From contig OX388310.1 in assembly GCA_947579605.1 (NCBI GenBank), forward strand, positions 3,410,001 to 3,474,000: a stretch of 64,000 nucleotides of DNA, given 5' to 3'. Both the position numbers and the translations under genes were made by a program. Every line of letters starts with the position of its first letter. The stretch's first letter is position 1. The DNA is from Athripsodes cinereus. Its lineage: Eukaryota; Arthropoda; Insecta; Trichoptera; Leptoceridae. This document shows positions 11,030 through 22,079 of this stretch, one piece after another. Below the pieces are notes generated by a model. The model had not been told where the DNA came from. It searched no databases and was given only the letters and a program-made list of their open reading frames with translations.

Positions 11030-11350
11030 ACAAATTGTCCTGGATCTGGGTGTTACATTTATATGTTTTGGTGCATTGTTTATGACGTGTATCGTCACGT
11101 AATACAAAATACATGTCATTGTTTGGGACTAGCTTAGTTTATATAAATTGTCTGTGTGCTTGTCATGTTTTGACAACGCTCTTGCCTTTGAGTCACGAGG
11201 TCCCGGGTTCGATTCCCGGTCAAGGCAGAATTAGGAATGACCTTTTTCAAATAGTACTGGGTCTGGGTGTAACGTGTATATGTGTTTATATACATAATAC
11301 AAGATTCATATATTTGTTTAGGACTAGCACGATCTATGTTAATTAAATGC
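11030..11350 (+). repeat. Two SINE-A copies in tandem
   Basis: The first is a body/tail only (AAATTGTCCTGGATCTGGGTG... to about 11150). The second starts near 11165 and has a perfect pol III B box, GGTTCGATTCC (11206-11216), followed by TTTTTCAAATAGTACTGGG. Both share the GTTTAGGACTAGC-type tail, so an element inserted at or near the 3' end of a sibling. Confidence 0.75.
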
Positions 11351-11744
11351 GTCATTTTTTTGAAAAATTGCCACAAAGATGCTTGACAAAAATCACACAA
11401 GTATTTGTCTTGAAAATAATTCCTTAGTTTGATCAAATGGCGAGTGAAACCTTTTCTGGCGAGTGAAAAATTTTCACCTCGGTGAAAATACTATGCGGCT
11501 TACCAAAAAGTTATCAAATAAGTATTCAATAAGAAAAATATAATATGAATTAAGTACATATTTTCAGATATTGAGGAAGGATTAGGCTCAAAATGTTGGC
11601 TCAAAATATCAGCATCTATACCTGAAATATCTTTATGTTATGATTTAAAACGCAAACTTTTTTATCTTTTTACATGCCTTATTGTAGAAGTTAAGAATGT
11701 GACTCAGAATTTTTTTATTCATTCATGTCATCACGGAATTTTCT

Positions 11745-11945
11745 ACAATTGAGGTGACTACACGTGACAAACATGCAAGTTGTCAGCCCCGTGCCAATAA
11801 AAGTTAAAAATTCAAGATGGATGGCATACCAAAATAAATAAATAAATACCTACCTCATCGCTGAACTGAAGATGTTAAACGTCCTAAACGTGACGATTTA
11901 TGAATACGTGCCTTTTACAGGACATTAAAAAACTAAAAGGAAAGA
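11745..11945 (-). repeat. SINE-C copy, diverged
   Basis: Reverse-complement landmarks GACAAACATGCAAGTTGTC, CCGTGCCAATAAAA, CATCGCTGAACTGAAGATGT and ACGTGCCTTTTACAGGACA. An ATAAATAAATAAATA run interrupts it. Confidence 0.7.
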
Positions 11946-11959
11946 GTGGGACTCCACGG

Positions 11960-12395
11960 GTTGAGAATTATCAATAATATTAATTAGTTACTATGATCAT
12001 CATAATGTCAAGGTCATGTATGATGCAGATAGCGACACAATATTACACATGGAATCCTCATTAAGGCGCTATGTAATGCCAGAAATTTATTTAAATACCT
12101 ACAGAAAGACAACGCTTACTATCAGACTCTATATGTCTCAACATGCCTCTTCTTTTTGGGATAGATAAAGAATAAAATAATGCTATTTGTAGTCGATATT
12201 GTCGACCGACTATACTTGGTGAAAATTCAAGTGTTTTATTTACAAATAACATTTGTTTCAATCTGTAAACAGTTTTTTCGTCTCTTTTTTTATTTTCATT
12301 ACAAAATACCCAAAATCGAGTAAATTAATGTTATATTTGGTTCCATCTCATTTAATTTATAAAATTTATCATATTTCTCAAAACAAAAAATTAAA
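11960..12395. other. No gene seen
   Basis: AT-rich; a poorly preserved extension of MITE-E may begin here but cannot be aligned by eye. Confidence 0.45.
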
Positions 12396-12399
12396 AACT

Positions 12400-12690
12400 T
12401 TAGAACCTATAAGCTTTTTAATTTTCCCCGTTTCGTGACACTTGTTATCTTTGTTGTTGGTTTTTTTTTTAAATTATAATAAGGGTTTGTGGCGTTTGTT
12501 TCCTTTATTAAAAGGCGTCTTATAACCTCTACTAAAACATTTTCAACTAATAATAAACACTTCGCGATCTTCATCTCGACGTCCGCCATTTGGAAAACAA
12601 CGTCAAAATCAAAGCGCTTCTGACAAATTGGATCTGCACCGGTGGACTTTGCGAACACGTTTGACGATCAATAGACGATTGACGGATTTG
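12400..12690. mobile_element. MITE-E, partial copy
   Basis: Shares long blocks with 41020-41260: GCGTTTGTTTCC, TTATAACCTCTACTA, AAACACTTCGCGATCT, TCAAAATCAAAGCGC and GGTGGACTT. The termini seen in the 40.8-41.3 kb copy are not recognisable here. Confidence 0.65.
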
Positions 12691-12729
12691 GTTTATTATG
12701 CAAGCGAAATCGTCAGGCCTTTATGTCGC

Positions 12730-14045
12730 CTCGTATGAATACCACATAAGAAAAAAAACCTTACAAATTCCACTTGTAAATCATGATTGCTATACACATT
12801 AACTAAAATTGATAAATAAATTGGTACATTTAAGAAAAATTACCAATTCTACAAACAAAGACAAATAGCTTTTGCTACAATGATACGAAAAAAAAATCCA
12901 GATGTTCTGTTATTCTGTGTATGTAGAGTCTTGATATCGTTTATACTGCGTGTAACAGAACAATACATACATTTATTACTGTAAAATATCTCATATCCGC
13001 GTAATTCCCAAGTAGAGCGACTCTCATATAGTTGTCTAGTAATCATTTAAAATAATAATTAAAATTAAACGGTTTAATTGGTACGTCATTGCGGCATTAA
13101 TATTGTTTTCAATGTTGGGTACATTTCATTAATTAGTTTGTTGGAAAAATATACATCAATGAAATATGAATTCATATAATTTAAATACATCCATATTTTT
13201 TTATAAACTCAATCATTATTGGTGTTCTTGGTCAGTCTCAAGTATGTGTTCGAAGATTGCCACTAACAAACTTTACTTTTATTATCTTGATCAGGAAACG
13301 TACAACTCACTATCATAAAAGTCTACAAACGCATACCATTCACGTCCAAAAATCAATTCACCGTATCAGTACTTCTATACTTCTAAAAGATATATGTACA
13401 ACACGCGGATACATCGTTTGTCTAGTTATTTTTTTGGCCAATTAAGATTTATTTATTTATTATTTTAGTTAGTAAAAATATAAAGATGTCTAAATACAAA
13501 GATCAAAAACAGCTAAAGAATAAAAAATAATACACAAGACTCTACGGCAATATTTCAAAGGTTTAATAGATTCTTATTCAATGAAAGTCTAAAAAGAAGT
13601 ACCTATGTATATCAAAAATTGTATGGTCATATAAAAAACCTAAACACTGAATGGAAACCTGGAACCGATAACTAAGCTCATATAGATGATAAATGACCAT
13701 CTAGACAAAGGACAATAATAATATTATTATTGTTGTATAAGAAGACAGTACTAACTAGATGTCCCTTACTACTTACTACCTACCATAAGCGTAAGCTTAT
13801 ACCCTTACTCACAAACACAAAATAACTTCTACTCTAAAATGTTATACATGACTAGGTCTGTGGCGTGCCTTCCATACTAGCCCAAAAGCCGGGCTATATG
13901 TGAGCTTTGAAAGCTTCAGAATTATGAAAAGATGAAAAATGTTTACTGTGCAAGTGAGTGCGAAAAATATAAAAAAATCATTATAAATGACTTTTTTTAT
14001 CTCCCTATTCTCTCTCAAGTTGTATACCCAGTTAAGTACTCAACA
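12730..14045. other. No gene seen
   Basis: AT-rich intergenic sequence. Short open frames (for example 13257-13445) show no domain or splice support. Confidence 0.55.
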
Positions 14046-14049
14046 CCAT

Positions 14050-14125
14050 GAAATAAATAATATGTAGGTTTTCCTCCCAGTGCCAATACAAAAATAAGAC
14101 ATTTAGGATGGGTGGCCACCTTATC
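14050..14125 (-). repeat. SINE-C fragment
   Basis: Matches the middle of SINE-C on the minus strand: CCAGTGCCAATACAAAA..AAGACATT.AGGATGGGTGGC. Confidence 0.6.
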
Positions 14126-14548
14126 ACTTTTTCTTACTTTATCGATTTAAAAAAAAAACAAATTTTTCTTCGAGTAAAGTTTTCATTTAGCCATGGTTAA
14201 TTTTAGCTAGTCAGGTTTAAATATTATTTTTCTTTGTAAATACGGCTGTTAGTTTTTGTATTTACAAAGAAAAGCTTTGCTGTTGAAAGGCTGTTCAAGT
14301 CATAACTTTTGTTTTATGAGAAAGAGGCGTGTTGTTAAAGCTAAAATAAAATAATAGCTATGTTATTATTATGTTATTTATAACGAAAGCTTAAAAGCTG
14401 ATGCTGTATTTCAACAATATAAAACACTTGTATGAAAATTTATACTATAGATAATTAGAATTTTAGTTAGTTTATATTAATATCCTGTAACGCCCTCTAC
14501 AATTTTCGAGAAAAACAGAAAGCTTTCACGTCACGGCATACAGATTTT

Positions 14549-14697
14549 GCATTTTTTTTTATTTATTTATTTTTTCACTGTAAATTGGTTACAATATTAC
14601 ATAATAAAATAGTGTCATAAAAATAACAGTTATACAATTCAATGTACAGAGGGGAAGTTTATTGCTAAAATGCGATGCCTTCCAACTAACCCGGAAT
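14549..14697 (-). repeat. Repeat D copy
   Basis: Near-identical to 4447-4594: CACTGTAAATTGGTTACAAT, GTTATACAATTCAATGTACA, AATGCGATGCCTTCCAACT. The T-rich left end reads as an A-rich tail on the minus strand. Confidence 0.7.
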
Positions 14698-14780
14698 TTA
14701 TCAGCGGTCTGATGATTTTTTTTACGAAATTAGAAGATTTATTTCATATAAGTTGTTAATAATATCACAGCAACACTAAT

Positions 14781-15020
14781 TTGGCTGAGAGGAATGGTGC
14801 TCGGAGACGTGGACGATTATTATTATGTGGATCGAGGATTAAATGGCAAGATCATTTAAATCAAATCCTACAGGACGGTCACGTGTTGAGCACATTGAAC
14901 AGGAGAGCAACCTGCATGAGGAATTGTATGACAGTGACGGAAGCGAATGATGTATGCAAGGATAGAAGGAAGTGGCGCTCGATCCTTTCTGCCTACCCCG
15001 CGAGGGAAGCGGCGTGATGG
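14781..15020 (+). pseudogene. RTE-2 LINE 3' end
   Basis: Encodes RIKWQDHLNQILQDGHVLS, then NRRATCMRNCMTVTEANDVC and KDRRKWRSILSAYP before a stop. This is the C-terminal tail of insect RTE-type endonuclease/reverse transcriptases (consensus: NRRACM..., KDR..W.S..SAYP). Stop codon, very short 3' UTR and GGTATGTATG tail follow directly, as in RTE elements. The reverse transcriptase itself is absent. Confidence 0.75.
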
Positions 15021-15338
15021 TATGTATGCATATGTATGTACTAATGTAGACATCAATATCTTGTACACTTTTCAGAATATATTTCAACATAATACAACCA
15101 TTAACGTCATGTAAATGTTGAAAACGACTATCCTCAGCTACCGCGAGATTCATCAATAATAATAATAATAGACAACTTATAATGCGCCGTTTTGTGGAAT
15201 AAATCCACTTCAAGGGCGCATCCTAAAATATTGTGTTAATACTTGTAACTTAATCCTAAAACATATGTTTTTATGAGCAGATTATATTATTAACTACACA
15301 TATAAAATAATAACAACGAATTTTACAATTTATATCAG

Positions 15339-15641
15339 TTAGGTATATGATACGCCAAACAAGTGTGTTTTCAACCGACTCAACAAAGCAAGAGACTGTG
15401 TCTTACGCACTTGTTCAGGAAGATCATTCCACATGGATGGTCCAGCCGAGCTGAAGGCTCGATAGGAATATTTTGGTCTTCCTCTTACACTGACCTCCGT
15501 CAGCCTGACACCTGCGTCAGAGCCTGATCCAAGGGTGGCTTGCCTTTGATTTGGAACCTGTTGTCTACAGAGATCGGAAATGTAGGATGGGGACATATTG
15601 TGAATGGACTTGAAAACTGTGAGGCAAATCTTAAAAGTCAC
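15339..15641 (-). pseudogene. CR1/L2-type LINE C-terminal region
   Basis: A 100-aa minus-strand frame reads TFKICLTVFKSIHNMSPSYI, then YRAFSSAGPSMWNDLPEQVR and SLALLSRLKTHLF. The 'F.vAGP.lWN.LP..lR..sL..Fk..LKt.LF' signature is typical of the end of CR1/L2/Rex1-type reverse transcriptases. The frame is open to its stop, but polymerase motifs are missing upstream, so this is a 5'-truncated insertion. Confidence 0.75.
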
Positions 15642-15654
15642 TCTTTCTGCGCAC

Positions 15655-15745
15655 TTGAGCCAGTGACATCATCACATCATCGCATCAAGACAAGATTAAG
15701 ATCGTATTTAGATTGTGTCAAGATTAACCTTGCAGATCTAAAGAG
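15655..15745. mobile_element. MITE-G fragment
   Basis: CAAGACAAGATTAAGATCGT...TGTCAAGATTAACCTTGCAG matches one arm of the inverted-repeat element at 41.36-41.58 kb. Confidence 0.55.
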
Positions 15746-15749
15746 AGTT

Positions 15750-16740
15750 TCTACTCACATGTTTAATATTTATAGAATACCTAAATCTTTCACTAATCTA
15801 TTGTGTGCGAAATGTCATAGATAAACAAAAGATGATTGGTTCGTACTTTCCTATCTATGGATTAAATTTTCATAAACAATGGTGTCAGATTTGTTTAAGT
15901 ACCTAGTTACTCTCAAAGTATCTAATATTACATGGACAGTGTTACAAAACATATTTCAAGCTACAAAATCAAAAAAGGAATGTCATTCTATAATTTAAGA
16001 TGTAAAATGTCTTTATATTTTTTGTCACCCACCTTTTACAGAACACACGATAACTTAAGGAAAAGAGTGAGAGATGAGATACACGCCGTTTACTTAATCA
16101 CCTTTTTATTTTGTTTAATGACAGAGGCCTTTCGGAACTAGTCCATTTTCAGTGCCTGATTTTTACGCTTTAGAATTAGGCACTGACGATAGACTTATTT
16201 CGAAAGGCCAACAACTTAATTCAACAAAACAAAATAAATAGTGACATTAAAGTGTTCTTTGTGTTTTTCTTCTTTATAATTTATTGTATTAGAGTTAAAT
16301 TATATTATATGAGTAGCTATTGTATAATAAAAAAAAATCTGTAGCACTTCTATATGTAAACTCACAATCTATTCAACTGTTTATTTTAATTCAAATGAAA
16401 AATATGTTTTCTGGTTGGTGCTGCTTGATTTATTATTACTTACCACCATCCATATCTCAACCGTTCAATTTCATTTGAATAATTTTTCTTCATAAACAAT
16501 CAACTGCCATTAACAACCTGACAAGAAATAATCTTTGTTTATAAACACAATAATAAAATTATTTCAAACAATAAAATTGTTCCGATTAAAATACCATTGT
16601 AATCATTTTCGTCATAACAAATTAGTTGATGTCAACTGATCTTGACAAGATTTTGTCTTACTATTCTGAAATTGTTTGAAAAAGCTTTTATTGAATAAAT
16701 CGCAAACAAATAATTACTGAATTTATTTCGTAAACCTCGA
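15750..16740. other. No gene; one small inverted repeat
   Basis: About 16123-16210 holds a short hairpin (GACAGAGGCCTTTCGGAACTAGTC / GACTTATTTCGAAAGGCC). The rest is AT-rich, unassigned. Confidence 0.5.
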
Positions 16741-16744
16741 TACT

Positions 16745-17500
16745 ATACTATACCCTCACACCGCGTCCCAAGTGGGGTAGGTAGAGGGAAAGGAACGCCA
16801 CATCTTCTTTTCGTGTCGGTCAAAAAATAACGATAAAATAACAAAAACATTAAAATCCATATCTTTATTCCCATTCCCTCCCAGAAAGCCATGACCTCTC
16901 TTGCAGCTCCATCCAGGTGAGTTCACTCCACGAATTCCTCCCAGTGACACTGTCTGGGAGCCATTGGGCATGTCAGGAGGTGCCCAGTGTTTTGCTATTC
17001 TCCACAGTCACACACCGTGCTCTCAGATAGAGAATAGATCTATCTTTATACACTTCCTTCGTTTCCTCCACATTCATACAGTTTCTCGTACACGCACGTC
17101 GGTTCCTCTTTTTTCACACACACGGCCGTCCTTGAGAATTTGATCCACGTGATCAAGCCACGTGGTTTTCGGACGCCCGCGCTTCCTCACACCCTTTCTT
17201 TCAGACAAATATATATCCTCTTTGTCATTCTTACCTCGTTAATTCATCCTAGCCACCGTAGCTTATTCACACACATTCTGTCCACAACACTCTTCTTGCA
17301 TCCGCTCATTCTTCTAATATCTTCTTTCTTCACTATATCACGCAGCGTCTTATCAGCCATTCTTCTCAAGGATCGCATCTCCACCGCATTTATTCCACTT
17401 TCGTCCTTCTTCAACCACGTCCATGTCAGACGCGCTCGAATAAGCAAAGAGAGACTATGCAAATGCCCGTCTCGAGGCAAATTGCAAAATTATTCCATTG
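16745..17500 (-). pseudogene. RTE-2 LINE, 3' portion, interrupted
   Basis: From its 3' end at about 16745 (TATACTATACCCTCACACCG) the minus strand encodes ...YPTWD then stop. After the insert at 16800-17030 it continues upstream with INAVEMRSLRRMADKTLRD, VKKEDIRRMSGCKKSVVDRM and VNKLRWLG. That is the post-polymerase region of insect RTE-type reverse transcriptases. Frames are broken. The same segment is at 20208-20670. Confidence 0.75.
16800..17030 (-). pseudogene. Jockey-type LINE 3' end nested in RTE-2
   Basis: Interrupts RTE-2 between GAACGCCA and AATAGATCTATC, which are contiguous in the copy at 20265-20283. On the minus strand it reads CDCGE, a stop, QNTGHLLTCPMAPRQC, a stop, and later REVMAFWEGM. 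The CDCG..Q...HLL.CP signature ends jockey-type LINE polyproteins. Two stops show it is dead. A target duplication was not clear. Confidence 0.6.
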
Positions 17501-17504
17501 TTGA

Positions 17505-18325
17505 TTCAATTTCTTGATTGAAACACGTACAAAAATCATGATAAGTATACTTAGTTACTAGCAATCTTCGGATCCATTTCAACGATTTTAATTATTAACA
17601 GTGTATAATTAAAAATAAGAATAAATAAAAGCTACATCACTGGGCAATATATTATTAAAATTGTGGTGTCGAAGTGGAAATAATACGCATCCTGTAAAAA
17701 TAGAAATAATTTATTCTTTCCTTTCTTTTTGTACGTGTTTTTTTTTACCTGACATGCTAACAGGACGAAGGATATGTAACACTAATAATAATATGTTGTA
17801 CACGGTATGTCTGTGTAATGTTGCTAACAAGAGTTGGACTTTGATTTATCACTTGGTGCTGACCTTTCCAGCCAACTGCGAACCAGCCAGGGGACGGAGA
17901 GGGAGGTGGATGGAACAGGTAGGTACCAGGAGAACATACATACATGATGGAAGAAATATGTAACGGTCAGCTGGACTATAGGGAAATAAATCTACAGGTA
18001 CAATTTACATACAATGTAAAATAAATGTGATGTTGAACATATTATTATAATTGAAATAACTGGATTTTTTGGAATATCTCATGATATTATTTGCGAAACT
18101 TTTGCCAATTGCCATCCACACTTCTCAGCATTGTACAACCAGATAAGTCTTCATAAATGATCAGTCATGGTCACATAAAAACTTAACATTCTAATGCCGG
18201 GAAAAATTCACCTATCCTGATATACAGGATACCATAGGATTAGGCTCAGAACCCGGGTTCAAAATGCCAGCATTGTGCCCGAAATATCTGTGTTCAGATT
18301 TTTTTTAACAATATTACAAGTGTGT
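17505..18325. other. No gene seen
   Basis: AT-rich. About 18228-18300 (GGATTAGGCTCAGAACC...GCCAGCAT...GAAATATCTGTGTT) also occurs near 11575-11640, so it is a short unnamed repeat. Confidence 0.5.
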
Positions 18326-18332
18326 ATTTTTT

Positions 18333-18590
18333 ATCCCGTGGAGCACCCGGTAAAGAATTGGTCTCCCACTCTTCTGCGTAAGTTTTCGAGTGTCCTGTAA
18401 AAGGCAGGTGTTCGAAAAAAATAAGACATTTTACATCTTAAATTCAGCGATGAGGCTTGCCACCCATCCTGAATGTCTTGATTTTATATTGGCACGAAGA
18501 GGACAGTTTGCATGTTTCTTACGTGCAGCTGATCTGCTGGTTACCCCACTTGTGGGATATGCCGTGATGGTATAGTAGTATAGTAGTATT
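18333..18590 (+). repeat. SINE-C, best full-length copy
   Basis: Reference copy of the commonest short repeat: starts ATCCCGTGGAGCACCCGGTA, has CTCCCACTCTTCTGCGTAAG, GTCCTGTAAAAGGCAGGTGT, TTAAATTCAGCGATGAGG, CACCCATCCTGAATGTCTTG and ATTGGCACGAAGAGGACAG. It ends CCCACTTGTGGGATATGCCG followed by (TATAGTAG)n. GGTGTTCGA resembles a decayed pol III B box. The last ~45 bp resemble the 3' end of the RTE-2 LINE. At least 18 copies or fragments occur in the window, on both strands. Confidence 0.85.
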
Positions 18591-18749
18591 TTTTGTTTTT
18601 TTTTTTTAGATTTTTATTTAGGTAGTTTTTTTTTATTTTTGAATTTTTATGTACAAATTAAATCTATTCTTTGTAAATTATTTATAACATATTCGCTTTA
18701 TTATTTTCTTTATATTATAATAGTCCATATATCCAATCACAGTTTAATG

Positions 18750-18850
18750 CACAAGTGGGGTAGCCAGTGGACCAACTACAACTACATCTTTATAAATAGT
18801 AATATTTTACGAGTGCCTGTCCTCAACAAAACATCAAAAAGTCACAGAAT
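18750..18850 (-). repeat. SINE-C fragment
   Basis: CACAAGTGGGGTAGCCAGTG, GTGCCTGTCCTCAACAAAAC and CAAAACTTACAGAAAATAG correspond to outer parts of a minus-strand SINE-C with the middle lost. Confidence 0.5.
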
Positions 18851-18904
18851 AGAGTCAAAACTTACAGAAAATAGTGTCGCATTGTAACGAAATCAAAATT
18901 TACC

Positions 18905-19070
18905 CAATATTATAAAGAGGAAAGATTTGATTGTTTGCATTGAATAGGCTCCGAAACTACTGGACCGATTTGAAAAATTCTTTCACTTTTGGGAAGCTAC
19001 ACTATCCCCGGGTGACAAAGGCTATATTATATTTTCAAAAAAAGTTAGGTTACCTTAGGAGGCCTGGGAG
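18905..19070 (+). mobile_element. Helitron-like fragment
   Basis: AATATTATAAAGAGGAAAGA, then GGCTCCGAAACTACTGGACC, GATTTGAAAAATTCTTTCAC and GAAGCTACACTATCCCCGGG. I recall this block from Helitron-type repeats of Lepidoptera and other insects; the CTAG/hairpin 3' end is not visible, so the assignment rests on memory of the family. Confidence 0.4.
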
Positions 19071-19079
19071 GACCGCTTG

Positions 19080-20200
19080 TATTTAATATGAAGACAAAAA
19101 GAAAATATATTTATACAAAAGGCGTCCATCTTTCCTTGAGGAAATGTTTTCCAGTAAACCTAAAAATACACGTCATGTCGAAATAATGTCACGTCGCGCT
19201 CTTGCGTGCTAGAAAGAGAGATTCATTTGTCAAAGTTTCCTGTATCGATATTTACTGTAATATTTCATACTCTCTGAACGCATCACTATATTCATATGAT
19301 ATTCTGGTATACATTGATGTTTCACTGTAGAACCCTTATTATACGTAATAATATATCGACATAATTATGGATAATTTGCACCGTACATGAATTTACAATC
19401 AGTTGATAGTAGTAGTTCAGCAATATAATGGAAATGTCCTTTCTATTTGCGGTTTGGATTCTACATAATATGACCACGATTATATTGTGAGTAATGGAAT
19501 TAGTGATAATCCTACGCACCCAATATCTTCATACCCTTATTCTTAGAAAATCTCATGACAACAGAATCTAACTAATTAATGATCTGATAATTTCACGTTT
19601 CGGTAACGCTCTTCTAGCGTTTTCAACCACTCCGAGAAAATGGCTCAACAGCAATCATTTTTAATTTTATTTTATTTCATGCGAACAAATAGTAGAACAA
19701 TAAACTCCCACATTGCAAAATTTGAGGTTACAAAATTAATAAACCAAAACAGTTTGCAGTAATATTACATATTGTTTTACGTTGAAACATAATATATATC
19801 CCATTGACTTCTTCTGTTTTGCATTATTTATTTTATTGAATGTTTCTTATTAATGAACAATAAATGTTTCTATAAATAGTGTTTCTATGTATACTTATGT
19901 AATTAAAAAAAAAGTACTTGTAAAAAATATGTTAAATAAAATAAATAAATAAAAAAAAAAATTAATTAGGTACTCTAAATTTCTACAAAAATGTATTTTT
20001 GACTAAGGATTTTTATTTTATTATTGCGTCTGTTTGTATTTGTTGTCTATTATACTCTTATATAAAGGGAGAGAAAACAGTTAACAGCAATCAGCCTCTT
20101 ATCAAAGTCTCAAATATTCGAGACTTGAATTTGGCCTTTGGCATTTGATCAGCCTTCCACAAGTCTTTAGCTTGATTATAGTGCAGTTATTTTCTTGTGA
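19080..20200. other. No gene seen
   Basis: AT-rich intergenic DNA, including a small hairpin at about 20106-20130 (AGTCTCAAATATTCGAGACT). Confidence 0.5.
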
Positions 20201-20207
20201 AAAGACT

Positions 20208-20670
20208 ACTACTACTATACTATATCCTCACGCCGTGTCCCAAGTGGGGTAGGCAGAAAGAACGGAACGCCAAATAGATCTATCTTTACACACTTCTTTT
20301 GCTTCCTCCACATTCATACAGTTTCTCATACACGCACGTCGGTTCCTCTTACTCAACACACGGCCGTCCTTGAGAATTTGATCCACGTGATCAGCCACGT
20401 GGTTCTCGGACGTCCGCGTTTCCTCACACCCTTTCTTTAAGACAAGTTTATCCTCTTTGTCATTCTCACCTCGTTCATTCGTTCAACAAGTCCAAACCAC
20501 CATAATTTATTCACGCGCATTCTGTCCACAACACTCTTCTTGCATTCGATCATTGTTCTGATATCCTCATTCATCACTCTATCACGCAGTGTTTTACCAA
20601 CCATTCTTCGAAACGATCGCGTCTCCACTGCATTTATTCTACTTTCGTCCTTCTTCAAACACGTCTATCT
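20208..20670 (-). pseudogene. RTE-2 LINE, uninterrupted 3' portion
   Basis: The 3' tail (TACTATACTATATCCTCACG, reverse) is followed on the minus strand by coding for ...CKDRS.WRS.LSAYPTWDTA, and at 20437-20658 KKDESRINAVETRSFRRMVG, KTLRDRVMNEDIRTM and VNKLWWFGLVERMNEVRMTK. It serves as the intact reference for the interrupted copies at 16.8, 32.7 and 59.5 kb. 5'-truncated and not functional. Confidence 0.8.
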
Positions 20671-20679
20671 CTCGTGAAA

Positions 20680-21070
20680 AGACTTGGTGTCTTTTAAAAA
20701 ATTTAAATAATGTATTTCGATAAACCGTGTGTATGAAGGGAGACATTCTACATTATACCCAATCCATGTTTAACCACAGAACTAAGACATATTGTAATAT
20801 ATGTAATTGTTATATACTTGATATTGATGTTATGCATCTATGTCTTATCCTGTATGATGTAGATATTGTTATGTACATATATATAATTCACCTTTGATTG
20901 TACCACAATTATTAGATTCATTGTAAGGAAACGATCCAATGCTCTCCTCCTGTATGGTTCGTTAGAAACTGTATTATTGTATTATATTATACATGCTAAT
21001 TACATAACGTATATATTATGTTCATGTCTACCTAACTACTACCTTCCCATCCATCCATTCAACCTATTAC
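20680..21070. other. No gene seen
   Basis: AT-rich non-coding sequence. Confidence 0.55.
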
Positions 21071-21073
21071 AGA

Positions 21074-21200
21074 ATCTGCCACAAGTGGGGTAGCCAGTGG
21101 ACCTACTGCTTGTATAAAACATGCAAGTCGTCCTCTTCGTGTCAACAAGAATTATGTCTTTTAGGGTGAATGGATTACCTCATCGCTGAGTTGAAGATAT
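21074..21200 (-). repeat. SINE-C fragment
   Basis: CACAAGTGGGGTAGCCAGTG, AACATGCAAGTCGTCCTCTT, TTACCTCATCGCTGAGTTGA: minus-strand SINE-C, running directly into LINE coding sequence at 21202. Confidence 0.7.
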
Positions 21201-21201
21201 A

Positions 21202-21465
21202 AAACGTCTTTTAAATGATGTCAAAAGACGAAAAGCCGCATACTTTGGTCACATATTCCGTGGAAGAAAATATGCCCTTCTACAACTTATAGTAGAGGAA
21301 GGAAAAGAGGGCAGACGAGATTTGGGGCGTAAAGGAGCATCGTGGCTCAATAATCTGCGGCAGTGGTTTGGAATACCGGATGCAGCAACCCTCAGCAGAC
21401 TGGCCCAGGATCGTGAGGAGTTTAAAGAGATGGTTACCAACCTCTGCCAGGAGCGACAAGAGTAG
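21202..21465 (+). pseudogene. RTE-1 LINE C-terminal tail
   Basis: An open frame reads RRKAAYFGHIFRGRKYALLQ, then EGKEGRRDLGRKGASWLNNL, QWFGIPDAATLSRLAQDREE and ends ...LCQERQE before TAG (21463-21465). A GAAGAAGACAAG tail follows. Same region as the longer copy at 59.6-60.15 kb. It is a heavily 5'-truncated LINE of RTE-like type. Confidence 0.75.
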
Positions 21466-21599
21466 AAGAAGACAAGTAATGTTTTACGTATGTATACCTT
21501 TTATCGGGTATTTGGAAATTTACTGAAAAGGGTGGAAAGATTATATTCTTTACCAGAAGCTCATGTATATAACAGACAAATAGATTTTCAAATGATATA

Positions 21600-21755
21600 A
21601 ATAAAGATATTTTTCATTTAAATTCAGCGATGACGTTTTGCCACCCATCCTGAATGTCATCACTTCTATGGCATGGAAAGGACAACTTGCATGCTTCTTA
21701 CATGCATCTGGTCTGCTGGCTCCCTCATTTGTGGGGTATTCTGTGATGATAGTAC
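21600..21755 (+). repeat. SINE-C, 5'-truncated copy
   Basis: TTAAATTCAGCGATGACG, GCCACCCATCCTGAATGTC, ACAACTTGCATGCTTCTTAC, GGTCTGCTGGCTCCCTC, then GTGGGGTATTCTGTGATG. Confidence 0.75.
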
Positions 21756-21906
21756 CTATAGAATTTTCGTATTATTAATTATCACATTTAAGATGTTCGA
21801 TCCAGCGAGGAGATACACCTCCCATCATGAGTGACAAAAAAAATTATTGGCATGCAATAAGATTATCGACTACTCTTATACTAGGAAAAGCTGTGATGGT
21901 CAAGAC

Positions 21907-22071
21907 CAGTGTTTCCCAAGGTGAGGTGTACGCCTCAACGGTGGGGCACCGCGCTTCCACATATTATTGAAAATTTACCAACTGTTTCATTAAAAAAGAG
22001 GCAGTTAGGGCATATGACATTTTTTAAGAGACTATGGTGGGGCATGGAATAAAGAAGGTTTGGAAACACTG
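21907..22071. mobile_element. hAT MITE, 165 bp
   Basis: The ends CAGTGTTTCCCAAGG and CTTTGGAAACACTG-type sequence (CAGTGTTTCCAAACC reversed) are inverted repeats. Flanks GTCAAGAC (21899-21906) and GTCTAGAG (22072-22079) match at 6 of 8 positions, fitting an old 8-bp duplication. Same terminal class as 31105-31330. Confidence 0.75.
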
Positions 22072-22079
22072 GTCTAGAG

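Noticed and set aside
11206..11216. tRNA gene, from the perfect B box
   Set aside because: No cloverleaf or A box at the right distance; it is the head of a SINE-A copy.
16756..16971. Minus-strand frame beginning MPNGSQTVSLGG
   Set aside because: Out-of-frame reading of the jockey-type LINE 3' end; the informative frame reads CDCGE...HLLTCP with stops.
17140..17517. 125-residue plus-strand frame
   Set aside because: Antisense of RTE-2 LINE coding sequence, whose minus-strand frame has the recognisable motifs.
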